From positions 1 to 64,000 of the forward strand of contig JAAVFQ010000021.1 of the NCBI GenBank assembly GCA_014800685.1: a stretch of 64,000 bases of DNA, read 5' to 3'. Shown piece after piece: positions 32,496 through 42,119 of this stretch. The stretch's first letter is position 1; every line of letters starts with the position of its first letter. Source of the DNA: Bacteroidales bacterium (GTDB lineage: Bacteria; Bacteroidota; Bacteroidia; Bacteroidales; Muribaculaceae). The notes below the pieces were generated by a model. That model had not been told where the DNA came from, did not search any database, and worked only from the letters and a program-made list of their open reading frames with translations. Both the position numbers and the translations under genes were made by a program.

Positions 32496-32504
32496 CGTCT
32501 CTGA

Positions 32505-33026
32505 TTATTTACCGTTAAACACTTTATCTACACTCACACCACGGTTCTGAGCCACCTGAGCGGGTGAACGAAGCTCGTCGAGCGCTGCGATTGTGGCCTT
32601 CACCAGGTTGTGAGGATTTGATGAGCCTTTTGACTTTGCGAGCACGTCGGTGATACCTACTGTCTCGAGAACAGCACGCATTGCACCACCGGCTTTTACT
32701 CCGGTACCCTCAGATGCAGGCTTCAGCATGATGCGTGAACCACCAAACTTAGCAGACTGCTCGTGGGGAATAGTGCCCTTATGGATAGGCACACGGATAA
32801 GGTTCTTCTTGGCTGACTCTACGCCTTTGGCGATGGCAGCGGTCACTTCGTTCGCTTTGCCAAGGCCCCAGCCGATTACACCGTCTTCGTTACCTACCAC
32901 TACTATCGCGGCGAAGCTGAAAGTGCGACCGCCCTTGGTCACTTTGGTAACGCGGTTGATGGCTACCAGACGATCCTTAAGTTCGAGGTCGTTGGTCGAT
33001 TTTACTCGGTTATTTCTCTTTGCCAT
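32505..33026 (-). CDS. rpsE: Ribosomal protein S5
   Basis: A 173-residue small-subunit protein important for decoding accuracy. It shows the double-stranded-RNA-like N domain ([38 protein letters not shown]) and a C domain with [20 protein letters not shown]. Length and order are standard. Confidence 0.98.
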   Translation of the reverse strand: MAKRNNRVKSTNDLELKDRLVAINRVTKVTKGGRTFSFAAIVVVGNEDGVIGWGLGKANEVTAAIAKGVESAKKNLIRVPIHKGTIPHEQSAKFGGSRIMLKPASEGTGVKAGGAMRAVLETVGITDVLAKSKGSSNPHNLVKATIAALDELRSPAQVAQNRGVSVDKVFNGK

Positions 33027-33034
33027 AATTTCTA

Positions 33035-33376
33035 TTAGAATTTGAGGCCTGCTTTGCGGGCTGCATCTGCCAGTGATTTCACTCTGCCGTGGAAGAGATA
33101 TCCGTTACGGTCGAATACCACTTCTGTAATACCCTTTTCGAGGGCTTTCTTGGCAATTTCTTCGCCTACTTTTGCGGACACCTCAGTCTTGGTGCCACCT
33201 TCAAGGCCCTTGGAGGAAGCGGCGCACAGAGTGCGTCCGGCCAGGTCGTCGATGACCTGTACATAGATTCCCTTATTGCTGCGGAAGACGCTCATACGCG
33301 GACGTTCGGCGGTGCCGGACACTTTGCCGCGGATGCGGGTCTTAATCTTATTTCTTCTTGCTATCTTGGATATCAT
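33035..33376 (-). CDS. rplR: Ribosomal protein L18
   Basis: A 113-residue 5S rRNA-binding protein with [40 protein letters not shown] and the C-terminal [20 protein letters not shown]. Starts directly after rplF. Confidence 0.98.
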   Translation of the reverse strand: MISKIARRNKIKTRIRGKVSGTAERPRMSVFRSNKGIYVQVIDDLAGRTLCAASSKGLEGGTKTEVSAKVGEEIAKKALEKGITEVVFDRNGYLFHGRVKSLADAARKAGLKF

Positions 33377-33392
33377 AATGCGCTTAATTCAA

Positions 33393-33947
33393 TTATTTAG
33401 CATTAGCTGACTTACCCGACTTGCGACGAATAATCTCGCCAACAAACTTCACACCCTTGCCTTTGTAGGGCTCCGGCTTGCGGAGTGAGCGAATCTTGGC
33501 ACATACCTGACCAAGAAGCTGCTTGTCTGCCGACTCAAGGATGATAAGCGGGTTTTTATTACGCTCTGATTTTGCCTCTACCTTTATCTCCTTGGGGAGT
33601 TTGATATAGATGGCATGGGAGTATCCCAGTGAGAGTTCGAGAACCTGACCGGTGGCAGTGGCACGATAGCCGACACCGACGAGTTCCATCTCTTTCTTGT
33701 AGCCTTCGCTCACGCCCACTACCATGTTGTGGATAAGCGCGCGATAGAGACCATGCATAGCGCGATGCTCGCGTGCATCATCAGGACGGGTGACGATGAT
33801 ATGTCCGTCCTCTTCAGCTACATTGATATCCGGATTGATTTCCTGTGACAGTTCGCCCTTGGGGCCCTTTACAGTCACTACATTATCTTTGACCTGTACC
33901 GTTACGCCGGCAGGAATCGCGATGGGTGCTTTACCTATTCTTGACAT
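33393..33947 (-). CDS. rplF: Ribosomal protein L6
   Basis: A 184-residue protein near the factor-binding site, built of two repeated domains. Diagnostic parts are MSRIGKAPIAIPAGVTVQVK, VGVGYRATATGQVLELSLGY and KIRSLRKPEPYKGKGVKFVG. Confidence 0.98.
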   Translation of the reverse strand: MSRIGKAPIAIPAGVTVQVKDNVVTVKGPKGELSQEINPDINVAEEDGHIIVTRPDDAREHRAMHGLYRALIHNMVVGVSEGYKKEMELVGVGYRATATGQVLELSLGYSHAIYIKLPKEIKVEAKSERNKNPLIILESADKQLLGQVCAKIRSLRKPEPYKGKGVKFVGEIIRRKSGKSANAK

Positions 33948-33962
33948 AATTTTTCCTCCCGA

Positions 33963-34361
33963 TTAGTAAACGTAGCATAATACTTCACCGCCGATCTTAC
34001 GCTCTTTGGCTTCCTTATTGGTCATTACGCCCTGTGAAGTGGACAGGATGGCGATACCGAGACCATTGAGCACGCGGGGCATGTCTTTGTATCCGGTATA
34101 CTGACGAAGACCCGGACGAGACACACGATGAAGATTCTTGATGGCATTCACCTTGTCGATCGGGTCATACTTCAGAGCTATCTTGATGATGCCCTGCGGA
34201 GTCTCACCCTCTTCGAATTTGTAGTTCAGGATATAGCCCTGATCGAAGAGAATTTTGGTGATCTCACGTTTCATTTTTGAAGACGGAATTTCCACCACAC
34301 GGTGTCCCGCGTGGATGGCGTTTCGCAGTCTGGTCAAATAATCTGCTATTGGATCAGTCAT
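33963..34361 (-). CDS. rpsH: Ribosomal protein S8
   Basis: A 132-residue 16S-binding protein with MTDPIADYLTRLRNAIHAGH, SKMKREITKILFDQGYI and the C-terminal GLGIAILSTSQGVMTNKEAK. In E. coli S8 also represses the spc operon. Unusually, it is here the first gene after a 398-bp spacer with its own promoter, separated from rpsN. Confidence 0.97.
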   Translation of the reverse strand: MTDPIADYLTRLRNAIHAGHRVVEIPSSKMKREITKILFDQGYILNYKFEEGETPQGIIKIALKYDPIDKVNAIKNLHRVSRPGLRQYTGYKDMPRVLNGLGIAILSTSQGVMTNKEAKERKIGGEVLCYVY

Positions 34362-34595
34362 TGTTTTGTTGTTTAAATTGATTCAGAATTTCTGAACAAT
34401 ATTTAATACTCACTAATTTCTTTTAAGTTTGAATCTCAGTGCTGAATTGCAGGCGATAAAAACCGAAAATTCACACTTTGATTCACCGCACCCGGCACTT
34501 CGCAACAATGGCGATTGGGACACCGAAAAGCATCCAACCACCTGATTTGCTGCACTTTGCCGACATTAAGCAAAGGGCCGACTGCTTTCAGTCAA
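34362..34595 (-). other. Long leader upstream of rpsH
   Basis: About 230 nt lie between the predicted promoter start and the rpsH ATG. There is no ORF of note. The length is unusual within a ribosomal operon and would suit an autoregulatory RNA, but I recognise no known leader motif. Confidence 0.45.
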
Positions 34596-34627
34596 CAAAA
34601 TTAGTAAAAATTTTATTGATTTGCAAG
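34596..34627 (-). promoter_or_regulatory. Internal promoter before rpsH
   Basis: On the minus strand CTTG (34624-34627) is followed after 20 nt by TAATTTTG (34596-34603). The -7 box is perfect and the -33 box has three of four bases. It lies between the rpsN terminator and rpsH, so it starts a separate transcript for rpsH to rplQ. Confidence 0.7.
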
Positions 34628-34702
34628 CATTTCAGCCGTTTTTAACATTTCCGCCACCCTCAATTTTCAGGCAGCAGAGATGTCGCTTTGAGTGTCGGGG
34701 AT

Positions 34703-34746
34703 AAAAATTGCATTAGCGTGAACTTCATGAAGAGCCACGCTAATGC
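34703..34746 (-). terminator. Terminator after rpsN
   Basis: A perfect 11-bp stem (GCATTAGCGTG with its complement, 34710-34746) around a 15-nt loop, followed on the minus strand by AATTTTTAT. It begins 14 bp past the rpsN stop and has the form of an intrinsic terminator in the middle of the ribosomal superoperon. Confidence 0.78.
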
Positions 34747-34759
34747 TAATATTTCGTTG

Positions 34760-35062
34760 TTACCAACTTGCCTTTTTCACGCCGGGGATAAGACCTGCAG
34801 AGGCCATCTCACGGAACTGGATACGGCTGATGCCAAACTGGCGCATGTATCCTTTGGGGCGACCGGTGATTTCGCAGCGGTTGTGAAGACGTACTTTAGA
34901 GGCGTTGCGGGGCAGCTTCTGAAGTTTGGTCAGAGCCTCATAGTCTATATTGCCGTCAGCATCTGCGAGGGCTGCTTTCTTGAGAGCCTCTTTCTTTGCT
35001 GCATATTTGGCAACCATTCTCTGACGCTTCACTTCGCGCGCTTTCATTGATTCTTTTGCCAT
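34760..35062 (-). CDS. rpsN: Ribosomal protein S14 (zinc-free long form)
   Basis: A 100-residue S14 of the C-minus type: [20 protein letters not shown] at the start and [40 protein letters not shown] at the end, without the CxxC pairs of the short form. It lies between rplE and a terminator rather than directly before rpsH. Confidence 0.97.
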   Translation of the reverse strand: MAKESMKAREVKRQRMVAKYAAKKEALKKAALADADGNIDYEALTKLQKLPRNASKVRLHNRCEITGRPKGYMRQFGISRIQFREMASAGLIPGVKKASW

Positions 35063-35071
35063 AGTCTGCTT

Positions 35072-35611
35072 TTACTTTTTGAAAGGTAAACCAAATTTCT
35101 TCAACAGAGCGAAGCCCTCTTCGTCGGTCTTTGCTGAGGTGACGAAGGTAATGTTCATACCCTGAAGTTTGGGCACGTTGTCGATGTTGATTTCGGGGAA
35201 TATAATCTGCTCGGTAATGCCGAGAGTGTAGTTGCCACGTCCATCGAGCTTAGAGTTGATACCCTTGAAGTCACGGATACGGGGCAGAGCCACGCGCACG
35301 AGTCTCTCAAGGAACTCATACATCTTATCTCTACGCAGAGTCACCATCGCGCCGATGGGCATCTTCTTACGAAGCTTGAAGTTAGAGATATCCTTTCTGG
35401 AGAGTGTGGGCACTGCTTTCTGGCCGGTGATGGCTGTGAGCTCATTAAGAGCGGTCTCAATAAGCTTCTTATCCTGAGTAGCGGCACCGAGACCCTGATT
35501 GATTACAATCTTCTCGAGTTTGGGAACCTGCATTACGGTAGAGTAGTTGAACTCCTTCTGCAGTTCGGGGACGATCTTTTCCTTGTATTCTTTGCTAAGG
35601 GTTGTTGCCAT
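35072..35611 (-). CDS. rplE: Ribosomal protein L5
   Basis: A 179-residue 5S rRNA-binding protein with [40 protein letters not shown] and the C-terminal [20 protein letters not shown]. It overlaps rplX by one base. Confidence 0.98.
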   Translation of the reverse strand: MATTLSKEYKEKIVPELQKEFNYSTVMQVPKLEKIVINQGLGAATQDKKLIETALNELTAITGQKAVPTLSRKDISNFKLRKKMPIGAMVTLRRDKMYEFLERLVRVALPRIRDFKGINSKLDGRGNYTLGITEQIIFPEINIDNVPKLQGMNITFVTSAKTDEEGFALLKKFGLPFKK

Positions 35612-35931
35612 TACTTAATCTCCTCTCCTGATTTTTTAGAAATACGAACCAATTTGCCTGCCTCGTTGCGCTGACGACCTACACGTGTGGGCTTGCCGGT
35701 CTTCGGGTCGAGCGGATTGAGATTAGAGATATGTACAGGCGCTTCAATTTTCACGATGCCACCCTGGGGATATTTGGCAGTGGGCTTGGTGCTCTTGCTG
35801 ACGATATTCACACCCTCGACGATAGCGCGTGATTTTTTGGGGAATACCTCGAGAACGCGACCGGTCTTGCCTTTATCATCACCGGAGTTCACATATACGG
35901 TATCGCCTTTCTTTATATGCAATTTTGCCAT
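35611..35931 (-). CDS. rplX: Ribosomal protein L24
   Basis: A 106-residue assembly initiator with a KOW motif: [20 protein letters not shown], then [20 protein letters not shown]. Length normal. Confidence 0.98.
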   Translation of the reverse strand: MAKLHIKKGDTVYVNSGDDKGKTGRVLEVFPKKSRAIVEGVNIVSKSTKPTAKYPQGGIVKIEAPVHISNLNPLDPKTGKPTRVGRQRNEAGKLVRISKKSGEEIK

Positions 35932-35950
35932 TGATAGTCGAATTTAAGTG

Positions 35951-36316
35951 TTAAAGAACTTCGGGAGCGAGCGAAACGATCTTCATGTTAGAGGCACGGA
36001 GCTCACGGGCTACGGGGCCGAAGATACGTGTGCCGCGCAATTCACCGGCATTATTAAGAAGCACGCATGCGTTATCATCAAAACGGATGTAGCTTCCGTC
36101 GGGACGACGGATTTCCTTTTTGGTGCGCACCACTACAGCCTTGGAGACTGTACCCTTCTTCACGTCTGATGAAGGAATAGTGCTTTTTACTGTCACTACA
36201 ATTACGTCGCCCACAGATGCGTAACGACGTCCTGTTCCGCCAAGCACATGGATGCAGAGAGCCTCTTTTGCACCACTATTGTCGGCTACTGTCAATCTGG
36301 ATTCACTCTGTATCAT
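35951..36316 (-). CDS. rplN: Ribosomal protein L14
   Basis: A 121-residue protein at the subunit interface, with [20 protein letters not shown] and the C-terminal [20 protein letters not shown]. Length is one short of the common 122. Starts two bases before the rpsQ stop region ends. Confidence 0.98.
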   Translation of the reverse strand: MIQSESRLTVADNSGAKEALCIHVLGGTGRRYASVGDVIVVTVKSTIPSSDVKKGTVSKAVVVRTKKEIRRPDGSYIRFDDNACVLLNNAGELRGTRIFGPVARELRASNMKIVSLAPEVL

Positions 36317-36318
36317 GA

Positions 36319-36579
36319 TTACTTAACTTTTTCGATGATTTCTACAAGTCTCCATCTCTTGGTCTTGCTCAGAGGACGAGTCTCCATAAGGCGCACGGTG
36401 TCGCCTACTGAACACTCATTATTCTCATCATGAGCGTGATATTTCTTCGTCTTGTTGACGAATTTACCATAGATAGGGTGCTTCTCCTTCCACTTGATTT
36501 CGACAGTGATAGTCTTGTCGCACTTGTTGCTTGAGACAACCCCTATTCTTTCTTTTCTCAAATGTCTTTTCTCTTCCAT
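36319..36579 (-). CDS. rpsQ: Ribosomal protein S17
   Basis: The ATG at 36579 ([15 protein letters not shown]) is preferred, giving 86 residues; the track starts three codons earlier. The OB fold shows [20 protein letters not shown] and [20 protein letters not shown]. It binds 16S rRNA early in assembly. Confidence 0.97.
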   Translation of the reverse strand: MEEKRHLRKERIGVVSSNKCDKTITVEIKWKEKHPIYGKFVNKTKKYHAHDENNECSVGDTVRLMETRPLSKTKRWRLVEIIEKVK

Positions 36580-36600
36580 TTTTCTCAAATACTTTAGGGA

Positions 36601-36819
36601 TTAGTTTGCAGCAGGAGCTTCAGCCTTGGCGGCGAGTTCCTTCTGACGCAACACAGTCTTCATGCGGGCAATCTCGCGACGATCACGTGTGATCTTAGCG
36701 GGATTATCCACGGGAGAGATCGCGTGCGTTACTTTCAATTCACGATAAGCCTTCTCGGCGGCCTCGATAGAAGCCTTGAGTTCGGGAATGCTTAATTCCT
36801 TGATTTCTTCCTTTTTCAT
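36601..36819 (-). CDS. rpmC: Ribosomal protein L29
   Basis: A 72-residue two-helix protein at the exit tunnel: MKKEEIKELSIPELKASIEA and SPVDNPAKITRDRREIARMK, with an alanine-rich end. It is the first gene after a 500-bp spacer with its own promoter; in most bacteria it follows rplP directly. Confidence 0.96.
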   Translation of the reverse strand: MKKEEIKELSIPELKASIEAAEKAYRELKVTHAISPVDNPAKITRDRREIARMKTVLRQKELAAKAEAPAAN

Positions 36820-37260
36820 GTTAATAATTCGTTATTTTTCCTTTTCCGAAGCTGTCGCCCCGGCAGCCATAGACTACAAGCTGCCCTTCAGCCCAACTAC
36901 CCGCCAAATCGAAAACGCTGGCAGACAGATATTTAGCTTAAAAGCGACTTTATAGTCCACAAACCGGATGCAAAATTAATAAAATATTCCAACATACGCA
37001 AGGTTTTCAACTTAATTTTCAGCATTTTATTGAAAAATAACATTTTCTACACCTACACACATTGAATCTATTCTGCGTCGGCCTCTGAAAATTGTCATAT
37101 CCTGCATGCCAATCATGAAGTTTCTATCAAACCATCGTTGGAGCACCCGGCTTTTCACTTGATAATTTGTATCCGTCTGAGAAATGCAGTCCTGATTTTT
37201 CAGGACGACATTTTCCGGAATGATACGCTATGCGTTTTATATCACTTATCTTTATAAACC
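36820..37260. other. Spacer interrupting rplP-rpmC
   Basis: The stretch has no convincing gene (the 61-aa reverse ORF at 37127 lacks any recognisable feature). It contains the rpmC promoter and a leader of about 140 nt, then AT-rich sequence, and a short inverted TCCTGATTTTTCAGGA near 37190. Confidence 0.6.
36971..37002 (-). promoter_or_regulatory. Internal promoter before rpmC
   Basis: CTTG (36999-37002, minus strand), 20 nt, TAATTTTG (36971-36978). The boxes and spacing are identical to those before rpsH. The predicted transcript starts near 36963. Confidence 0.72.
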
Positions 37261-37300
37261 TTAGAGGGTGCGTCAAATTTTCATTTGACACACCCTCTAA
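37261..37300. terminator. Long hairpin after rplP
   Basis: Arms of 18 nt (37261-37278 and 37283-37300) with one mismatch around a 4-nt loop, starting 21 bp past the rplP stop. The core GAGGGTG-GTCAAA is shared with the hairpin at 26211. The T run is weak on the minus strand and better on the plus strand, so termination of rplP transcription may be partial. Confidence 0.6.
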
Positions 37301-37320
37301 TATTTTATGCACAGAAGTAA

Positions 37321-37752
37321 TTAAACGTTCTGGTTGGGGTCATAGTCACGGCGCACAACAAACTTCGTGATAACAGGAAGCTTCTGAGCAGCGAGGCGGA
37401 GAGCCTCTTTAGCCACGTCAAAGGGAACACCTTCCACTTCGATAAGGATACGTCCGGGAGTAACAGGCGCCACGAAGCCTTCGGGGTTACCTTTACCTTT
37501 ACCCATTCGCACCTCAGCGGGCTTCTTGGTGATAGGCTTGTCAGGGAAAATACGGATCCAAATCTGACCTTGACGCTGCATGTAGCGCGTAACGGCGATA
37601 CGAGCGGCTTCTATCTGGCGGCCGGTGATCCACTTAGGTTCGAGAGTCTTAATACCGAAAGAACCGAACGCGAGCTGGTTGCCACGCTGGGCCTCGCCCT
37701 TCATGCGGCCCTTTTGCGAGCGGCGATATTTTGTCTTCTTAGGCTGTAACAT
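37321..37752 (-). CDS. rplP: Ribosomal protein L16
   Basis: A 143-residue large-subunit protein near the A site, with [40 protein letters not shown] and [20 protein letters not shown]. It is the last gene before the spacer. Confidence 0.98.
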   Translation of the reverse strand: MLQPKKTKYRRSQKGRMKGEAQRGNQLAFGSFGIKTLEPKWITGRQIEAARIAVTRYMQRQGQIWIRIFPDKPITKKPAEVRMGKGKGNPEGFVAPVTPGRILIEVEGVPFDVAKEALRLAAQKLPVITKFVVRRDYDPNQNV

Positions 37753-37766
37753 TTCAGAGCGAAAAA

Positions 37767-38501
37767 TTAACGGTTATTATTCTTTTTGCGGAAACCGCCG
37801 GAACGACGTTCGCCACGGGGGCGATTGTTGTCGCGCTGGCCGTGAGTGGGAGTATAGATAGGAGTAAGCTCCTTCTTGCCATAGACTTCACCACGACAAA
37901 TCCATACCTTCACGCCTACGATGCCGACCTTGGTGAGAGCCTCAACGAGAGCGTAGTCGATATCGGCACGAAGAGTGTGCAGAGGAGTACGACCCTCCTT
38001 GAACATCTCTGAGCGGGCCATTTCGGCGCCGTTGAGACGACCGCTTACCTGAATCTTAACGCCTTCAGCACCTGCACGCATAGTGTTCTGCACGGCCATC
38101 TTGACAGCACGGCGATAAGCCATCTTGCCTTCGATCTGGCGAGCCACGTTGGCAGCTACGATTTCAGCATCAAGCTCGGGACGCTTGATTTCATGAATAT
38201 TGATCTGAACGTCCTTGTCGGTGAGCTTCTTGAGCTGCTCTTTAAGAGCGTCCACATCCTTACCATTCTTACCGATGATAAGACCGGGGCGAGCGGTGCA
38301 GATGGTGACGGTCACCATTTTGAGAGTACGCTCGATAATGATACGAGAAACACTTGCCTTGGCAAGACGGGTGCGGAGATATTTACGGATTTTGTGGTCT
38401 TCGAGAAGAGTCTCACCGTACTTTTTGCCGCCGTACCAGTTTGAATCCCATCCACGGATTACGCCGAGACGGTTTGCTATAGGATTAACTTTCTGTCCCA
38501 T
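37767..38501 (-). CDS. rpsC: Ribosomal protein S3
   Basis: A 244-residue small-subunit protein at the mRNA entry. It shows [20 protein letters not shown], a KH domain ([20 protein letters not shown]) and a C domain with [20 protein letters not shown]; a basic Asn/Arg-rich tail follows. Confidence 0.98.
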   Translation of the reverse strand: MGQKVNPIANRLGVIRGWDSNWYGGKKYGETLLEDHKIRKYLRTRLAKASVSRIIIERTLKMVTVTICTARPGLIIGKNGKDVDALKEQLKKLTDKDVQINIHEIKRPELDAEIVAANVARQIEGKMAYRRAVKMAVQNTMRAGAEGVKIQVSGRLNGAEMARSEMFKEGRTPLHTLRADIDYALVEALTKVGIVGVKVWICRGEVYGKKELTPIYTPTHGQRDNNRPRGERRSGGFRKKNNNR

Positions 38502-38506
38502 CTTGA

Positions 38507-38911
38507 TTAAGCATTTTCTTTGTTAATAGTATCGACGAAAAGGGTGACATGGTTAGAACGTTTGCGGATTCTATAACCACGGCCCTGGGGCGCGGGGCGG
38601 AGACGCTTGAGCATGGGAGCGCAGTCTACGAAAACGGTAGAGACATAGAGCTCACCGGCCTCAGCCTTGCGTTCATTTTTCTGTTCCCAGTTGGCGATAG
38701 CCGAACGGAGAAGTTTTTCCACCTTAACGGCAGCTTCTTTATTAGAGAATTTGAGGATGCCGAGAGCCTTGAAGACTTCCTGACCGCGTATAAGATCCAC
38801 AACGAGTCTCATTTTTCTGGGAGACGAGGGGACATTGCGGAGTTTAGCGAAGTATTCTGACTTTCTGGCGTCTTTTATGGCGTCAGCAGCCTGTCTTTTT
38901 CTTAAACCCAT
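38507..38911 (-). CDS. rplV: Ribosomal protein L22
   Basis: A 134-residue protein whose hairpin lines the exit tunnel. Segments [40 protein letters not shown] and [15 protein letters not shown] are diagnostic. A 15-residue N-terminal extension precedes the core. Confidence 0.97.
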   Translation of the reverse strand: MGLRKRQAADAIKDARKSEYFAKLRNVPSSPRKMRLVVDLIRGQEVFKALGILKFSNKEAAVKVEKLLRSAIANWEQKNERKAEAGELYVSTVFVDCAPMLKRLRPAPQGRGYRIRKRSNHVTLFVDTINKENA

Positions 38912-38954
38912 TGTATTGTAGTCTTTTTAATTCTGGTGTGAAAATCGGGCCTTT

Positions 38955-39224
38955 TTATTTCTTCTTGTTGCCGGCGTGTCCGCGGAATGTGCGGGTGGGG
39001 GCAAACTCGCCAAGTTTATGACCTACCATATTCTCGGTGACATAAACGGGGATAAACTTATTACCGTTATGCACAGCGAAAGTATGACCGACAAAGTCGG
39101 GAGAGATCATAGATGCGCGAGACCATGTTTTGATTACGGCTTTTTTGCCGGATTCCTCCATGGCAGCGACTTTCTTCTCTAACTTGACGCTGATAAAGGG
39201 TCCTTTTTTAAGTGAACGACTCAT
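38955..39224 (-). CDS. rpsS: Ribosomal protein S19
   Basis: An 89-residue head protein: [20 protein letters not shown], then [20 protein letters not shown] and [20 protein letters not shown]. Confidence 0.98.
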   Translation of the reverse strand: MSRSLKKGPFISVKLEKKVAAMEESGKKAVIKTWSRASMISPDFVGHTFAVHNGNKFIPVYVTENMVGHKLGEFAPTRTFRGHAGNKKK

Positions 39225-39245
39225 AATTGTCTTAGATAATCAAAT

Positions 39246-40130
39246 TTACTTTTTCCTTCTTTCAATGATGTACTTAGAAGAGTGCTTCTTGGGTGAGCGA
39301 GTCTTGAGACCCTTAGCATAAAGGCCGGTACGAGAACGGGGATGACCACCGGACTGACGACCTTCACCACCACCCATGGGGTGATCGACAGGGTTCATAA
39401 CGACACCACGGTTGTGAGGGCGACGGCCGAGCCAGCGAGAGCGTCCGGCTTTACCTGACTGCTCAAGTGAGTGCTCGGAGTTTCCTACGACGCCGACTGT
39501 AGCGCGGCAAGTGAGAAGCACCTTGCGGGTTTCCCCGGAAGGCAATTTGATAATCGCATAGTTACCTTCGCGAGAAGTGAGCTGAGCGAAGGTACCGGCA
39601 GAGCGAGCCATAGAGGCTCCCTGACCGGGACGGAGTTCGATACAATGGATAAGGGTACCGACAGGAATTTTAGCAAGGGGGAGAGCGTTACCGACTTCGG
39701 GAGCTGCGTCCGGACCGCTCTCCACGATCTGGCCTACCTGGAGGCCGTTGGGAGCGATGATGTAAGCCTTAGAACCATCCTTGTAGTAAAGCAGAGCGAT
39801 ACGAGCGGAACGGTTAGGGTCATACTCAATGGTCTTAACGACAGCGGGCACGCCGTCGAAATTGCGCTTGAAGTCGATGAGACGCAATTTTCTCTTATGG
39901 CCGCCCCCACGATAGCGAGTGGAGAGAGCGCCCTGGGTGTTACGACCGCCGGTGGAGCGCTTGCCGACTGTAAGAGACTTTTCTGGTGTGATTTTAGAGA
40001 CTTTTATTTTAGAGCCCTCTTCAGCTTTGCCGTCGAAAGGGTTCTTAGCAGTTGAAATCTCATTCTTGAATACACCAATAATCTTGTGTCTTTGGCCCGG
40101 AGTGGTGGGCTTAAATTTTCTTACTGCCAT
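39246..40130 (-). CDS. rplB: Ribosomal protein L2 with an N-terminal insertion
   Basis: At 294 residues the protein is about 20 longer than usual. The core is complete, including [19 protein letters not shown] and the peptidyl-transferase-proximal [20 protein letters not shown]. The extra residues lie near position 30: after [11 protein letters not shown] comes [20 protein letters not shown], whereas most L2 proteins pass directly from a short strand to PEKSL. The insertion is charged and probably surface-exposed. Confidence 0.97.
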   Translation of the reverse strand: MAVRKFKPTTPGQRHKIIGVFKNEISTAKNPFDGKAEEGSKIKVSKITPEKSLTVGKRSTGGRNTQGALSTRYRGGGHKRKLRLIDFKRNFDGVPAVVKTIEYDPNRSARIALLYYKDGSKAYIIAPNGLQVGQIVESGPDAAPEVGNALPLAKIPVGTLIHCIELRPGQGASMARSAGTFAQLTSREGNYAIIKLPSGETRKVLLTCRATVGVVGNSEHSLEQSGKAGRSRWLGRRPHNRGVVMNPVDHPMGGGEGRQSGGHPRSRTGLYAKGLKTRSPKKHSSKYIIERRKK

Positions 40131-40136
40131 TTTGGT

Positions 40137-40427
40137 TTAGATGTTGCTGTAATAGTCAATCTTCTGTCCTTCGGCTACAGTTACGTAAGCCTTTTTGAAA
40201 GCGGGTTTCTTGCCGCGGAGCAGGCCTGATTTGGTCCAACGCTGTTTGCGTTTGCCGGCATAGTCAGCGGTGTTCACTTTCACGACGCGCACGTTGTAGA
40301 GTTTCTCTACGATGTCCTTGATCTGGAATTTGTTGGCATCGGGAGAAACGGCGAAGGTGTAGCGGTTCAACTTTTCGCTATAAGCGTTAGCCTTTTCGGT
40401 AACGATAGGTTTGATCTGAATGTCCAT
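40137..40427 (-). CDS. rplW: Ribosomal protein L23
   Basis: A 96-residue exit-tunnel protein that docks signal recognition particle and trigger factor. Hallmarks are IKPIVTEKANAYSEKLNRYT and FQIKDIVEKLYNVRVVKVNT. Confidence 0.98.
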   Translation of the reverse strand: MDIQIKPIVTEKANAYSEKLNRYTFAVSPDANKFQIKDIVEKLYNVRVVKVNTADYAGKRKQRWTKSGLLRGKKPAFKKAYVTVAEGQKIDYYSNI

Positions 40428-40440
40428 TTCGTTTTCCGGA

Positions 40441-41073
40441 TTAAAGTTGGTTAATGATAGCTACGCTGTCTTCCGTCAGGATGATTGCGTCATTGTTAAG
40501 CACAGTAAATGCGTTAAGATCGATAGCCTGCTGCATGAGCGCGTTGGGGACATTGCGCACAGAGAGAAGGACTTTCTGATCCACTTCGGGCATAACGAGA
40601 AGGACTTTCTTGTCGGCCACCTTGAATCCCTTGGCCATGTCGATGTAAGCCTTGGTCTTGGGAGCGTCGAAAGTGAAGTTCTCCACTACGAATATAGCCT
40701 TGTCATTTACTTTAGAAGTGAGAGCTGCACGGCGCGCGATAGCTTTCATCTTCTTGTTGAGTTTAGAGCGATAGTCGCGGGGCTTGGGACCGAAGACGGT
40801 ACCACCACCGCGGAGCAGGGGTGAATTGATATCACCGCGACGTGCACCGCCGCCGCCCTTTTGGCGACCGAGTTTGCGGGTAGAACCGGAAACTTCGCTA
40901 CGCTCTTTGCTCTTGTGAGTACCCTGACGCTGATTAGCGAGATACTGCTTCACGTCGAGGTAAACGGTGTGCTCTACGTTACCTTTCTCGAGGTCGCAAG
41001 CGAAGACCTCATCGTTGAGGGTGATTTTGCGACCGGTGTCTTCACCTTTGATGTTGTAAACTGCTACTTCCAT
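40441..41073 (-). CDS. rplD: Ribosomal protein L4
   Basis: A 210-residue protein with a tunnel-lining loop ([20 protein letters not shown], then [16 protein letters not shown]) and the globular [20 protein letters not shown] fold. In E. coli L4 controls the S10 operon by attenuation; here a terminator-like hairpin lies just upstream of its partner rplC. It overlaps rplC by one base. Confidence 0.98.
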   Translation of the reverse strand: MEVAVYNIKGEDTGRKITLNDEVFACDLEKGNVEHTVYLDVKQYLANQRQGTHKSKERSEVSGSTRKLGRQKGGGGARRGDINSPLLRGGGTVFGPKPRDYRSKLNKKMKAIARRAALTSKVNDKAIFVVENFTFDAPKTKAYIDMAKGFKVADKKVLLVMPEVDQKVLLSVRNVPNALMQQAIDLNAFTVLNNDAIILTEDSVAIINQL

Positions 41074-41690
41074 TATTTCTCGACTGAAACGATTGAACCT
41101 TTGGCTCCGGGGATAGAGCCCTTAATCATTAACAAATTGTGCTCGGGGAGAACTTTAATGACCTGGAGGTTCTGAACGGTAACACGCTCATTACCCATCT
41201 GGCCGGCCATGCGAAGACCCTTGAACACTTTAGCGGGATACGAGCAGGCACCGATAGAACCGGGGGCGCGGAGACGGTTGTGCTGACCGTGAGTCTTCTG
41301 ACCCACACCGCCGAAACCGTGACGCTTAACTACGCCCTGGAAACCTTTACCTTTGCTGGTACCAACAACATCTACGAAACCACCTTCCTGGAAGAGTTCT
41401 ACAGTGAGAGTATCTCCGAGAGCGGGGACAGTTTCGAAAGATTTGAACTCGGCCAAGTATCTCTGCGGAGTCACACCGGCTTTCTTGAAGTGACCGGCCA
41501 TAGGCTTAGTGGTGTGCTTCTCTTTCTTGTCGATGAAGCCAACCTGAACAGCCTCGTAACCGTCTTTTTCAAGGGTTTTGATCTGAGTGACTACGCAAGG
41601 ACCTACTTCGATAACAGTGCACGGAACATTCTTTCCGTCGGCACTGAAAACGGATGTCATTCCGATTTTCTTTCCTAATAATCCTGGCAT
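41073..41690 (-). CDS. rplC: Ribosomal protein L3
   Basis: A 205-residue early-assembly protein: [40 protein letters not shown] and the [20 protein letters not shown] methylation-region loop. It starts 16 bp after the T run of a strong hairpin. Confidence 0.98.
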   Translation of the reverse strand: MPGLLGKKIGMTSVFSADGKNVPCTVIEVGPCVVTQIKTLEKDGYEAVQVGFIDKKEKHTTKPMAGHFKKAGVTPQRYLAEFKSFETVPALGDTLTVELFQEGGFVDVVGTSKGKGFQGVVKRHGFGGVGQKTHGQHNRLRAPGSIGACSYPAKVFKGLRMAGQMGNERVTVQNLQVIKVLPEHNLLMIKGSIPGAKGSIVSVEK

Positions 41691-41705
41691 TTCTTATTGA
41701 AATTT

Positions 41706-41742
41706 AAAAAGCGGGAGGGCGAACGGGGGCCGCACGCCCTCC
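41706..41742 (-). terminator. Terminator-like attenuator between rpsJ and rplC
   Basis: A perfect GC-rich 8-bp stem (GGAGGGCG with CGCCCTCC, 41714-41742) is followed on the minus strand by CGCTTTTTAAA. No leftward promoter box was found between it and rplC, so full termination would silence the S10 operon; it is better read as an attenuator. A second small palindrome GGTCTTTTAAAGACC lies near 41775, right after rpsJ. Confidence 0.68.
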
Positions 41743-41798
41743 ATATTTAATTTGTTAGTTTGTTTGAATTAGAGCGGTCTTTTAAAGACCTGTGTCCT

Positions 41799-42104
41799 TT
41801 AGACTTTGATGGAAACATCAACACCGCTGGGGAGTTCGAGCTTCATCAGAGCGTCTACAGTCTTTGAAGTGGAGCTGTAGATGTCGATGAGACGCTGATA
41901 AGAAGCGAGTTCGAACTGCTCGCGAGACTTCTTGTTGACGAAGGTGGAGCGGTTAACGGTGAAAATGCGCTTATGGGTGGGCAGGGGGATGGGACCGCTG
42001 ACCACGGCGCCGGTTGATTTAACGGTCTTAACGATCTTCTCGGCGGACTTGTCGACGAGGTTGTGGTCGTAAGATTTCAGTTTTATTCTGATTTTTTGGC
42101 TCAT
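41799..42104 (-). CDS. rpsJ: Ribosomal protein S10
   Basis: A 101-residue head protein and NusG/NusB partner: [40 protein letters not shown] and the C-terminal [16 protein letters not shown]. It follows fusA in the str-type arrangement. Confidence 0.98.
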   Translation of the reverse strand: MSQKIRIKLKSYDHNLVDKSAEKIVKTVKSTGAVVSGPIPLPTHKRIFTVNRSTFVNKKSREQFELASYQRLIDIYSSTSKTVDALMKLELPSGVDVSIKV

Positions 42105-42119
42105 AACGATTGGTGATGA

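Noticed and set aside
37127-37312. 61-aa reverse ORF in the rplP-rpmC spacer
   Set aside because: It contains the long hairpin and no family feature; the spacer is better read as regulatory.
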